A stretch of DNA of 64,000 nucleotides from Mycobacteriales bacterium. Lineage in GTDB: Bacteria > Actinomycetota > Actinomycetes > Mycobacteriales > Mycobacteriaceae. Shown piece after piece: positions 46,134 to 54,060 of the stretch. The stretch lies in the NCBI GenBank assembly GCA_012842085.1, contig DUTM01000008.1, positions 1-64,000 of the forward strand, given 5' to 3'. The notes beneath the pieces are model-generated. The model saw nothing but the letters and a program-made list of their open reading frames with translations. It had not been told where the DNA came from and ran no database searches. The position numbers were made by a program, and so were the translations under genes. Position 1 is the stretch's first letter. The number at the start of each line of letters is the position of its first letter.

Positions 46134-47248
46134 TGGCAGAACCATCCCCGCAACAATCGCACACTAAGCCCCGCGCACTAGTAGTTGGAAGTACTTTTGG
46201 AGCCCACTATGTGCGCGGCCTAGCCCACCCCGACAGCCCCCTCACCCTGGCCGGAATTGTGGGGCGCGGCTCCACCCGCTCACGGCAGATGGCAGCCGAC
46301 GTCGGGGTGCCCTTCTACCCCCTCCCCGACGCCCCCACCATGGATGAATCCCTCGCGCAGGCGCAGCTACCGGAAGTGGATGTGGCGTGCGTGGTGGTGC
46401 GTTCCGCTATTTCTGGCGGCCCGGGAGACGACATAGTGAACGCATTCCTACGCCGGGGAACAACCGTCGTGCAGGAGCATCCCGCCCACACCACATCCGT
46501 CATCGACCACCTTTTTACTGCCCGGAACGCGGCGTCTACCCACACCCCGCTCTATGCGTTGAACTCCTTCTATGTGAACCTGCCGACGGTGCAGAATTTC
46601 CTCCACTGTGTAGACCAAGTGCGGGAACAGTCCCAGGTGAAAGCTATCGAGGTGCGGGGGTCCATTCACATCCTCTACCCGGTGCTGGATATTGTTGCGC
46701 ACCTGATGCCGGGACCCCTACCGCGGCTTTTGTTGCAGCAGGATATTCATATTGTGCAGCACCCGGCCCACCCCGAAGTGGTCAATGTGGCCATCGACTG
46801 GGACGGCACGCCCGTTGATATTCGGCTCTACAACCGCATCGCTCCGCAAGATCCAGACAACCATTCCCAGCCGCTGTTCACCTGCATAGTGGAAACCACT
46901 GATGGGGAACTCTCCCTCGACCACGTGCACGCCCCCACCCGGTGGCAACCCCGCAGCCACTATGTGGACGGGCACATTACTGCCGACCGCAACCAGTTAA
47001 GCAGTCACATCGTGGGCGACCCGCGCTACTCACAAGAACCCACCGCAGCGCAGATTTTCGATCAGCTCTGGCCCCTTGGTGTGCAGCGCCAGCTGTCCCA
47101 CGTGCTTGCAGCCACCATCCAACAGGAAGCCTTCGGACAGAAAGACCTTGCAGTGGTGCAGCTCTGGCAGGACATTGCCGGCCAACTCCCAGCCCCAGTG
47201 CCGATCGACTCGGTGCCACCTACTCCCATTGTTTTCGCCTCCCACTAA
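46133..47248 (+). CDS. Thiazolinyl imide reductase (YbtU/Irp3/PchG-like)
   Basis: The 371-residue protein has ALVVGSTFGAHYVRGLAHP (NADPH-binding N-terminus), VDVACVVVRSAISGGPGDDI, TTVVQEHPAH and ALNSFYVNLPTVQNFL, following the layout of the YbtU/PchG family (Gfo/Idh-type fold). These enzymes reduce a carrier-bound thiazoline to a thiazolidine during yersiniabactin and pyochelin assembly. Its presence strongly supports Cys-derived rings as the product of the neighbouring NRPSs. Start ATG overlaps the preceding stop by one base, with GAAGGAGAA upstream. Confidence 0.8.
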   Translation: MAEPSPQQSHTKPRALVVGSTFGAHYVRGLAHPDSPLTLAGIVGRGSTRSRQMAADVGVPFYPLPDAPTMDESLAQAQLPEVDVACVVVRSAISGGPGDDIVNAFLRRGTTVVQEHPAHTTSVIDHLFTARNAASTHTPLYALNSFYVNLPTVQNFLHCVDQVREQSQVKAIEVRGSIHILYPVLDIVAHLMPGPLPRLLLQQDIHIVQHPAHPEVVNVAIDWDGTPVDIRLYNRIAPQDPDNHSQPLFTCIVETTDGELSLDHVHAPTRWQPRSHYVDGHITADRNQLSSHIVGDPRYSQEPTAAQIFDQLWPLGVQRQLSHVLAATIQQEAFGQKDLAVVQLWQDIAGQLPAPVPIDSVPPTPIVFASH

Positions 47249-47256
47249 GGACCCCC

Positions 47257-48087
47257 ATGCCCGCACTATCTGAATTGTTTCCCGCACCGACCACACCCGC
47301 CGTGCAGAATGTTGCGCCGGGCCGCCAGCCGTCGGCAACACCCGACCCGGTTTTTGTGTTTCCGCACGCCGGGGGTAGCCCGCGTTTCTTCCATGCGTGG
47401 CGGCCGTACTGGCAGTCCGGAGCAGTGTGGGGTGTTACCTACCCGGGGAGGGATGCGCGAATGGGGGAACCGGCCGCGGCCTCCATCCAAGAAATGGCAG
47501 CTGATATTGCCCGCGAGTGTGTGCAGCTCGTTAAAGCCGGCAAAATCCGTCACCGGCTGCGACTTTTTGGCCACTCCATGGGGGCGCTGGTCGCCTACGA
47601 GGTGGCGCAATGGTTGCAGCGGTACCGAGCCACGTGGGATCCAGATCGGCGGGTGACGGTGCAGCTAATGGTTAGTGGGCACAACTCGCCGGAGATTGCG
47701 CTGCCGCCCACCTATGTGAACGTGCACGATAAACCAGATGCCGAATTGGTGGGGGAGTTGACGCGGGTGGATCCGCGCAATGCAGAGATTTTCGCTATAC
47801 CCGAATTGGCGCAGTTGCTGTTGCCCTATACGCGGGAAGACTACCGACTGGTGGAGACGTACCGGCATGTGGGGGAGGGGCTTCCTATTGATGAAGTGTT
47901 AGTTTTGGCCGGTTCGCGGGACCCGGATTGTTTCCGAGCAGGACTGCAGGGCTGGCAACGGTACGCCACACGGTGGCTAGGTATTCATACTTTTCCGGGC
48001 GGGCATTTTTACTTGGCGGAGTCGCCCGAAGTAGTGCCGGAACTAGTGCTGTCGGTCACTTCTTTATATGTGAAGCAATGCACCTAG
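47257..48087 (+). CDS. Type II thioesterase (YbtT/GrsT-like)
   Basis: From ATG 47257 the product is 276 residues: FVFPHAGGSPRFFHAWRPYW, VTYPGRDARMGEPAAASI, the nucleophile elbow LFGHSMGALVAYEVAQWLQ with the standard Ser, LMVSGHNSPEIALPP, and a late FPGGHFYLAESP with the catalytic His. These stand-alone enzymes remove wrong or stalled acyl groups from NRPS carriers. The open frame upstream of 47257 is antisense-like noise within the reductase gene. The ATG is eight bases after the reductase stop, with TAAGGA as ribosome binding site. It ends the biosynthetic operon. Confidence 0.85.
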   Translation: MPALSELFPAPTTPAVQNVAPGRQPSATPDPVFVFPHAGGSPRFFHAWRPYWQSGAVWGVTYPGRDARMGEPAAASIQEMAADIARECVQLVKAGKIRHRLRLFGHSMGALVAYEVAQWLQRYRATWDPDRRVTVQLMVSGHNSPEIALPPTYVNVHDKPDAELVGELTRVDPRNAEIFAIPELAQLLLPYTREDYRLVETYRHVGEGLPIDEVLVLAGSRDPDCFRAGLQGWQRYATRWLGIHTFPGGHFYLAESPEVVPELVLSVTSLYVKQCT

Positions 48088-48137
48088 ACCCCTGATAGAT
48101 CAGGCTATTTGAAAGATATTTTACTGTTTAATTTCGT

Positions 48138-48190
48138 TTGCTTATAGGGAGGTTAGTGAGTGTAGACTTAGCTAAGTAAGGCAACCCTAA
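48138..48190 (+). promoter_or_regulatory. Candidate promoter and second IdeR/DtxR-like box before the ABC transporter genes
   Basis: CTAAGTAAGGCAACCCTAA (48172-48190) matches 14 of 19 positions of the IdeR/DtxR consensus. It lies just downstream of a possible promoter, TTGCTT (48138-48143) and TAGACT (48163-48168) with a 19-base spacer. This would put the transporter genes under the same iron control as the NRPS genes. Weaker than the upstream box. Confidence 0.5.
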
Positions 48191-48271
48191 CCATACATAA
48201 ATATGCATTCAAAGGGTTACCCATGCGGATCACATAACCCCATAATGGCAGCCTCAACAAAAAGAGAATCA

Positions 48272-50044
48272 ATGACTGAAAATAACGCGCAGACCACACC
48301 CAAGGTCCTAGGTCGCATACTGCGACCCGTCGCGGGACGCACCACTTTAGGTATCGTCTTCGAACTCATCGGAGCTGCGTCCACCATCATCCCCTTCATC
48401 GCCCTCACCCAACTGGCGCACCTGCTAGTTGGCGCAGTCCGCACCAACACCCCAGTGGATAGCGGCGCCGCCATGCGCGGAGTGTTCCTCTTCCTCTTCG
48501 GCATCGGTATGCAGCTCGGATTCACCGCATTGGCGCTCCTCGTCACCCACTTTGCGGACGTGGATCTGCAAGCCAAAATCCGAATCCAACTCGCCAACAA
48601 AATGGGACGCCTGCCCCTCGGCTGGTTCGACGACAACTCCTCCGGCAGGGTTCGACACCTCGTCTCCAATGATGTGGAAACCCTCCACCAACTCGTCGCC
48701 CACTCCATTGTGGAAACCATCGCCGCCGTCGTCACCCCCCTGGTTGGTGCCGGATACGCCTTCTACCTGGACTGGCGCCTCGGCATTATTAGCCTCCTGC
48801 CCATCTTCGGATACATGGTGGTGTACGGCATTCTTTCCGCCAAGTGCGAAAAAGACATGATGTCCCAGATCGCCGCAGGCCTCGCCGTCATCTCCACCGC
48901 CATCGTGGAATACGTCAACGGCATGAGCGTCCTCAAAATCTTTGGACAAACCGGCCAAGGCTTCCACCGCTTCAGCGACGCCTCCAAAAACTTCCGGAAG
49001 CGCTTCCGCGACCTCGTCGGCCCGGCCATGACCGCCAACGCCTTTGCCACCAACTTCCTCCTGCTCACCACCTCCGGTTTCCTGGTGCTCGGATTCGGTA
49101 CCTGGTTCGTAAGAGCAGGGTGGACTGATCCCATCAACGTACTGATCGTTCTCATCATTGCGATGACGCTCCCCTCCACCGTCTACACTGTGGCCACCGC
49201 TCACACTGCGATAAGAGACGCCATGTCCGCCGCCGGACGGGTGGTTGCTCTGCTGGATGAGGAAGAACTTATCCAGCCGGATGCCGCCACCGCCCAAGTT
49301 CCCGCAGACAACTCAGTGAGCTTCCAGAACGTCACCTTCGCCTACCACGAAGGGCGCAGCGTCATCCACGATGTGAGCTTCAACCTGCCCGCCGGTTCCA
49401 TCACCGCGCTCGTCGGCCCCTCCGGTGCCGGCAAATCCACTCTCGGCACTCTGCTGCCCCGTTTCCGCGACATTACTGCCGGATCGATCAAAATCGGCGG
49501 CGTGGATCTGCGGGAGATGACCCCCGACACCCTCTACGACACTGTCGGAATCGTGTTGCAGGATGTGCAACTGCTGAAGATGAGCATCCGGGACAATATT
49601 GCCCTCGGCAACCCGGACGCCACCGACGCGGAAATTATGGACGCCGCCAAAGTGGCCTGCATCCACGATCGCATCATGGAGTTCGAGCACGGATACGACA
49701 CCATTGTGGGAGTTGACGCCATGCTCTCCGGCGGGGAAGCACAACGCGTCTCCATCGCCCGCACCATCCTCTCCGACACCCCCGTCCTGGTGTTGGATGA
49801 AGCCACCTCCGCCACCGACCCCGAGTCGGAAGCCGACATTCAGAAGGCACTCAGCCACCTGATCGCCGGCCGCACCGTGCTGGTCATTGCCCACCGCCTC
49901 ACCACCATCACCGAAGTCGACAACATCATCGTCCTCGACCAAGGAGAAATCGTGGAAACCGGCACCCACCAGGAACTTCTCCAACAAGATGGGCTCTACG
50001 CCGGTCTGTGGAAAAACCAAAGCCTCCAGGAGGTAGGGGCATGA
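48272..50044 (+). CDS. ABC transporter, fused permease-ATPase half (YbtP-like siderophore transporter)
   Basis: From ATG 48272 the product has about 590 residues: a six-helix type IV transmembrane domain (1-310) and an ATPase domain with Walker A VGPSGAGKSTLG (about residue 380), signature LSGGEAQRVSIAR and Walker B VLVLDEATSATDPESE. This exporter fold is also used by the YbtP/YbtQ and IrtA/IrtB siderophore importers. Location directly after the metallophore genes, behind an iron box and paired with a second half-transporter, favours metallophore uptake, but export cannot be excluded. Upstream in-frame codons to 48203 exist; AAAGAGAA before 48272 supports the chosen start. It overlaps the next gene by four bases (ATGA). 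Confidence 0.82.
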   Translation: MTENNAQTTPKVLGRILRPVAGRTTLGIVFELIGAASTIIPFIALTQLAHLLVGAVRTNTPVDSGAAMRGVFLFLFGIGMQLGFTALALLVTHFADVDLQAKIRIQLANKMGRLPLGWFDDNSSGRVRHLVSNDVETLHQLVAHSIVETIAAVVTPLVGAGYAFYLDWRLGIISLLPIFGYMVVYGILSAKCEKDMMSQIAAGLAVISTAIVEYVNGMSVLKIFGQTGQGFHRFSDASKNFRKRFRDLVGPAMTANAFATNFLLLTTSGFLVLGFGTWFVRAGWTDPINVLIVLIIAMTLPSTVYTVATAHTAIRDAMSAAGRVVALLDEEELIQPDAATAQVPADNSVSFQNVTFAYHEGRSVIHDVSFNLPAGSITALVGPSGAGKSTLGTLLPRFRDITAGSIKIGGVDLREMTPDTLYDTVGIVLQDVQLLKMSIRDNIALGNPDATDAEIMDAAKVACIHDRIMEFEHGYDTIVGVDAMLSGGEAQRVSIARTILSDTPVLVLDEATSATDPESEADIQKALSHLIAGRTVLVIAHRLTTITEVDNIIVLDQGEIVETGTHQELLQQDGLYAGLWKNQSLQEVGA

Positions 50045-51810
50045 TTAAGGAACTCGTCGCCATCGGCGGCACCACCAAAGAACAAAAAGCCATCAGCCGC
50101 CCCTTCCACAACTTCATTGGGCTGGCCGTCACCAACGCCATCCTGCAGGGTGTCGTCCTGGCCGCCATGATCCCCGCACTCATCTACCTGCTGCGGGGAG
50201 ACTCCAGCAACACCAACCTGTGGCTGGGAGTTTTCGGGCTGGGCACCGTTGCCACCATGGTGCTCAGCACCATCACCAACAAGCGCGCTTTCGACTCGAC
50301 GATGGTCATCATCGACGCCATGCATACGCGCCTCGGTGAGAAACTCATCAAACTACCGCTCGGTTGGTTCAACGCCGACACCACTGGCCGCGCCAGCCAC
50401 CTCGCCGTGAAAGGCACCATGTTTGTGGCGACCGCCGCCATGGACATTATGGTGCCGCTCATCAGCAATGGCATCACCCCGGTGGTGCTGGTGTTTGTGG
50501 CCCTCGCCTTCGACTGGCGTATCGGCCTGGTGCTCCTCATTGGCGCACCCATTGTGTTCGGCTCCTCCAAACTCGCCATGCACCTCAACCAGAAGGCCAA
50601 CAAAGCCCTCCATGGTGCCCGCATCGGTACCGACACTCGCCTACTGGAATTCGGCCGCGCCCAGGTGTCCCTCCGCGCCGCCGGCATCTCCGGCACCGAA
50701 TACCAGCCACTCGCCGACGCCATAGAAACACAACGCAACGCCGCCCGCCGCGCCATGTGGAGCTCCGTCATCAGTATGCTGCTGCAAAACTTTGTGGTGC
50801 AGTTAGTCTTCGGTGTTGCCGTCACTGTCGGCATCTACCTGGTCATTACCCCCGGAGCCGGGGCAGACCCGGTGCGCACCATCGCGATTATTGGGCTCAT
50901 CAGCCAGTTCGTTAAACCCCTGCAGGTTATTGCCGAATTCGGCACCACCCTGCGAACCACCGAAAATGAACTGGCCGATATTGCCGAAATCCTCGACATG
51001 GAGCCGCTCCAGGAGCCAGACGCCGCCGATGCCGCCGCTGTTCCCGACGACCCGGCGGAGCTGGATATTGCCGTGGAGGACGTCCACTTCCAGTACCGGG
51101 ACGACCTTCCGGAAGTCCTCTCCGGGGCCAGCTTCACCCTGCCGGCCGGCTCCCTCACGGCGCTGATCGGCTCCTCTGGTAGTGGCAAAACCACCGTCAC
51201 CCGCCTTATTGCCCGCTTCTGGGACGTCACCCGGGGCGCCATCAAGATCGCCGGCCACGACATTCGCGACTACACCACCGCCGACCTGATGAGCATGCTG
51301 TCGCTGGTTTTCCAGGACATTTACCTGTTTGACGACACCCTGGAAGCCAACATCGCCTACGGCAACCCCGCCGCCAGCCCCGCTGAAATCCGGGCGGCTG
51401 CGGAACGAGCCGGCGTCACCGAAATTGCGCAGCGCCTCCCCGACGGGTGGGACAGCCGCGTCGGTGAAGGTGGCCGCATGCTGTCGGGTGGGGAACGCCA
51501 ACGCGTCTCCATTGCCCGCGCACTCCTCAAAAAGGCCCCCATTGTGCTGTTCGACGAGGCCACCGCCTCGCTGGACGCCAACATGGAGAAAACCGTTCAG
51601 GACTCCATTGCTGAACTATCCGAAACCTCCACTGTGCTGGTCATCGCGCACCAGCTTTCCACCGTGCAGCACGCCGACAATATTGTGGTGCTGCACGCCG
51701 GAACAGTGGCCGAGCAAGGAACCCACCAGGAGCTCATGCAGCAAGACGGCCGGTATGCCGACTTCTGGCGCTGCCGCGACGCCGCCCACGGCTGGGTTCT
51801 CACCAACTAA
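50041..51810 (+). CDS. ABC transporter, fused permease-ATPase half (YbtQ-like partner)
   Basis: The 589-residue protein has a six-helix membrane domain (about 25-310) and an ATPase domain with Walker A LIGSSGSGKTTVTRL, signature MLSGGERQRVSIAR, Walker B IVLFDEATASLDANMEK and the switch His in VIAHQLSTVQHA. It pairs with the preceding gene to form a heterodimer, as in YbtPQ and IrtAB. ATG 50041 lies in an ATGA overlap with AGGAGG a few bases upstream, so translation is coupled. No IrtA-type siderophore-interacting FAD domain is fused to either half. Confidence 0.82.
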   Translation: MIKELVAIGGTTKEQKAISRPFHNFIGLAVTNAILQGVVLAAMIPALIYLLRGDSSNTNLWLGVFGLGTVATMVLSTITNKRAFDSTMVIIDAMHTRLGEKLIKLPLGWFNADTTGRASHLAVKGTMFVATAAMDIMVPLISNGITPVVLVFVALAFDWRIGLVLLIGAPIVFGSSKLAMHLNQKANKALHGARIGTDTRLLEFGRAQVSLRAAGISGTEYQPLADAIETQRNAARRAMWSSVISMLLQNFVVQLVFGVAVTVGIYLVITPGAGADPVRTIAIIGLISQFVKPLQVIAEFGTTLRTTENELADIAEILDMEPLQEPDAADAAAVPDDPAELDIAVEDVHFQYRDDLPEVLSGASFTLPAGSLTALIGSSGSGKTTVTRLIARFWDVTRGAIKIAGHDIRDYTTADLMSMLSLVFQDIYLFDDTLEANIAYGNPAASPAEIRAAAERAGVTEIAQRLPDGWDSRVGEGGRMLSGGERQRVSIARALLKKAPIVLFDEATASLDANMEKTVQDSIAELSETSTVLVIAHQLSTVQHADNIVVLHAGTVAEQGTHQELMQQDGRYADFWRCRDAAHGWVLTN

Positions 51811-51852
51811 CTGAATAGAAAACCATTCCCCCAACTCTCAAAGGAGAAAACC

Positions 51853-52323
51853 ATGACATCCCGCACCAGCTTCCGCACTCGTGCCACGGCCCTGGCCCTT
51901 GCTGCCGTCACCGCCGTGTCGCTCAGCGCCGCGCCCGCCGCCCACGCCGCCCCCTTCAAGGTCACCGGCAACAACCCCACCCTGCAGGACTGGACCGCCC
52001 AGATGAAGTACCTGCTGAGTGACAAGGCCACCGACGAGGGCATCGCCCTCAACCTGGAGGCCGGCAAGAAGGGTGTTAGCGCCGCCAAGTTCTTCCGCTC
52101 CACCGGCAAGCGCAACCCCAACTGGTGGTGGAAGTTCGTCGGCCCCACCTCCACCAAGGGCAACATCTCCACCGCCTACTTCTACCAGGGCGCACCCGGA
52201 TACCCGACCGTCAAGAAGCCGTCCAAGTGGAAGAAGATCAACGGCAACTGGCGCATCTCCAACGAAACCCTGTGCCACTACATCGGCATCTACAAGCTCG
52301 GCAAGCAGTCCTTCTGCCAGTAG
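51853..52323 (+). CDS. Small secreted protein, Mtb12-like C-terminal domain
   Basis: The 156-residue protein has a clear signal peptide (ALALAAVTAVSLSAAPAAHA, cleavage near residue 33), giving a mature protein of about 120 residues. The mature part is Lys/Trp/Gly-rich: NPTLQDWTAQMKYLLSDKAT, RNPNWWWKFVGPTSTKGNI and a C-terminal INGNWRISNETLCHYIGIYK ending SFCQ. The NGxW...C pattern matches the end of the larger protein at 2360-3724 and resembles the Mtb12 antigen domain. AAAGGAGAAA precedes ATG 51853. It lies 42 bases after the transporter pair in the same direction, so co-regulation and an extracytoplasmic accessory role are possible but unproven. Confidence 0.6.
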   Translation: MTSRTSFRTRATALALAAVTAVSLSAAPAAHAAPFKVTGNNPTLQDWTAQMKYLLSDKATDEGIALNLEAGKKGVSAAKFFRSTGKRNPNWWWKFVGPTSTKGNISTAYFYQGAPGYPTVKKPSKWKKINGNWRISNETLCHYIGIYKLGKQSFCQ

Positions 52324-52358
52324 CAGTACCCACCTCACCCAAAGAATCCTTATCTCTC

Positions 52359-53135
52359 ATGATTACTCTGGACCGTTTAACCAAGCGTTATGCGGGCAAA
52401 GGCAAGAAAGGTGTTGCGCAGCAGGCGCTTCTCCCCATCTCGACCACTTTTCGGGATGGGGAGGTCACCTATTTGCTGGGACCCAATGGCGCCGGAAAAT
52501 CCACCCTTATCCGTCTCATCTCCGGCATTTCTGCCCCCACTTCCGGAACTGTCCTCATCGATGGGCAGGTACCCGGGCATAGCTCGAGCCCCCTTTCCAC
52601 ATTGGGGGTGACGGTGGACGCCCAGGCTTTCCACCCCAAACACACCGCCCGCCAACACCTCACCTGGTTGAGCCGCGCCGGCGGTTTCGAGGTTTCACGA
52701 GTGGATGACATTCTTGCCATGGTGGGACTGAGCGGTGTTGCCAACGAGCGCATCAGCAGCTTCAGCCTCGGCATGAAGCAACGCCTCTGCATTGGCGCCA
52801 CTCTGATTGGCGACCCCACAAACATTGTTCTCGACGAGCCCCTCAACGGTCTCGATGTGGACGGCATAATGTGGGCGCGCAACCTTTTCCAGAAGTTCGC
52901 GGAGGAGGGGCGCTGTGTGGTGGTCTCCACCCATTTGCTCTCCGAAGTAGCCCGCACCGGCGACCACATCCTGGTGATGGGGCAGGGGAACGTTTTCGCC
53001 GACACCACCCTGGAGGACCTCATTGCGGGAGCACCCGGGGACACCGTCGCCGACCAGCTCGAAAACCGCTACGTCGAACTCACCAAGGATGCCGTCCGCT
53101 ACGTGGCAGGAGGTGCCAACAATGCCGCACAGTAA
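52359..53135 (+). CDS. ABC transporter ATP-binding protein
   Basis: From ATG 52359 (MITLDRLTKRYAGKGKKG) the product has 258 residues with Walker A LLGPNGAGKSTLIRLISG, signature-like FSLGMKQRLCIGATLIGDP, Walker B NIVLDEPLNGLDVDGI and the switch His in VVVSTHLLSEVA. The SLGMKQR signature is typical of DrrA/CcmA-type and bacitracin/lantibiotic immunity ABC ATPases, which usually drive export. It overlaps the permease gene by 14 bases. The frame upstream of 52359 is open but overlaps the secreted protein gene and is not coding. Confidence 0.85.
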   Translation: MITLDRLTKRYAGKGKKGVAQQALLPISTTFRDGEVTYLLGPNGAGKSTLIRLISGISAPTSGTVLIDGQVPGHSSSPLSTLGVTVDAQAFHPKHTARQHLTWLSRAGGFEVSRVDDILAMVGLSGVANERISSFSLGMKQRLCIGATLIGDPTNIVLDEPLNGLDVDGIMWARNLFQKFAEEGRCVVVSTHLLSEVARTGDHILVMGQGNVFADTTLEDLIAGAPGDTVADQLENRYVELTKDAVRYVAGGANNAAQ

Positions 53136-53937
53136 CACCGTCACCACCCGCACCGACAAGGCAAACTATCTGCGGTTTTTGGGACGCGCCATCCGCACCG
53201 AATTCGCCAAAATTCGGTTCCTTCCCTCCACCTACGTGGTGGTGTTGCTAGCGGTTTTAGCGCCCTGGCTCATCACCACCGCCGTCTCCTACTTCATGCA
53301 CATCATGTCCGCTTTCGGGGAGATGGAGCAGAACCCGGAGGGCATGCTGCATTGGACCCGTGTTTTGGGTATCACCATTTTTATGGTGTGGGCGGTGACG
53401 TCCGTAACGGCCGACATCAAACACGGTATTTTTGACCTCACCTACATGGCTATCCCGCGGTTTTCCATTATCCTGCTATCAAAGTGGGTGACGGTAGGGG
53501 TGGTGGCTGCCGCCGCTACCGCCATTGTGCAGCCACTCTTGCTGCAGTCACAGAAAATTCTCTTCCCCGGCATCACCAACAATTGGGGATGGAATGATCC
53601 GGAAACTCTGCACTTTCTGTGGGCGCAACCCGTCTACGCCTTTTTGGCGGTCGGTTTCGCCATCGGAATGGGAGCCATTTTCCGCACCGCCGCACCCGCC
53701 GTGGGCGTCATGCTGGTGTGGGAGTTTGTGGGCGAATCATTCCTCTACACCACCCCAGGTGGGGCAGATATTCTGCCCTGGTTGCCGTTCTACAACGCCT
53801 CCCTCTTCGCCGGGGAATTCCAGCAGGTGCCGTCCCCTATTGGGGTGGCCGGTGCCGGCGTGTACTGGGTGGTGCTTTCCATCGTGATGGTGGCGCTGGG
53901 CGTTTTGAGGTTAAGGATCTACCAAAGGAAGCGTTAA
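53122..53937 (+). CDS. ABC transporter permease (ABC-2 type)
   Basis: From ATG 53122, preceded by AGGAGG, the 271-residue protein has about six membrane segments (YVVVLLAVLAPWLITTAVSY, VLGITIFMVWAVTSVTADI, WVTVGVVAAAATAIVQPLLL, YAFLAVGFAIGMGAIF, AVGVMLVWEFVGESFL, VYWVVLSIVMVALGVLRL). KHGIFDLTYMAIPRF is the kind of cytoplasmic loop seen in ABC-2 permeases. It forms a transporter with the ATPase directly upstream. Its position after the metallophore importer genes raises the possibility of product export, but there is no direct proof. A terminator follows. Confidence 0.78.
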   Translation: MPHSNTVTTRTDKANYLRFLGRAIRTEFAKIRFLPSTYVVVLLAVLAPWLITTAVSYFMHIMSAFGEMEQNPEGMLHWTRVLGITIFMVWAVTSVTADIKHGIFDLTYMAIPRFSIILLSKWVTVGVVAAAATAIVQPLLLQSQKILFPGITNNWGWNDPETLHFLWAQPVYAFLAVGFAIGMGAIFRTAAPAVGVMLVWEFVGESFLYTTPGGADILPWLPFYNASLFAGEFQQVPSPIGVAGAGVYWVVLSIVMVALGVLRLRIYQRKR

Positions 53938-53978
53938 TAGAAAGGTAAATAAAAAGGAATAGTTGGCGAAACCCCTGG

Positions 53979-54019
53979 AAGAAGGCTTCTCACAGCGACG
54001 TGCGAAGCCTTCTTTTTTA
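53979..54019 (+). terminator. Intrinsic terminator at the end of the transporter operon
   Basis: AAGAAGGCTTC (53979-53989) pairs perfectly with GAAGCCTTCTT (54004-54014) around a 14-base loop, and a run of T follows. It closes the gene string that begins at the transporter pair. Confidence 0.85.
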
Positions 54020-54060
54020 TTACGATTGGGGTTATACGTGACCATTTAATGAGGTATTGA

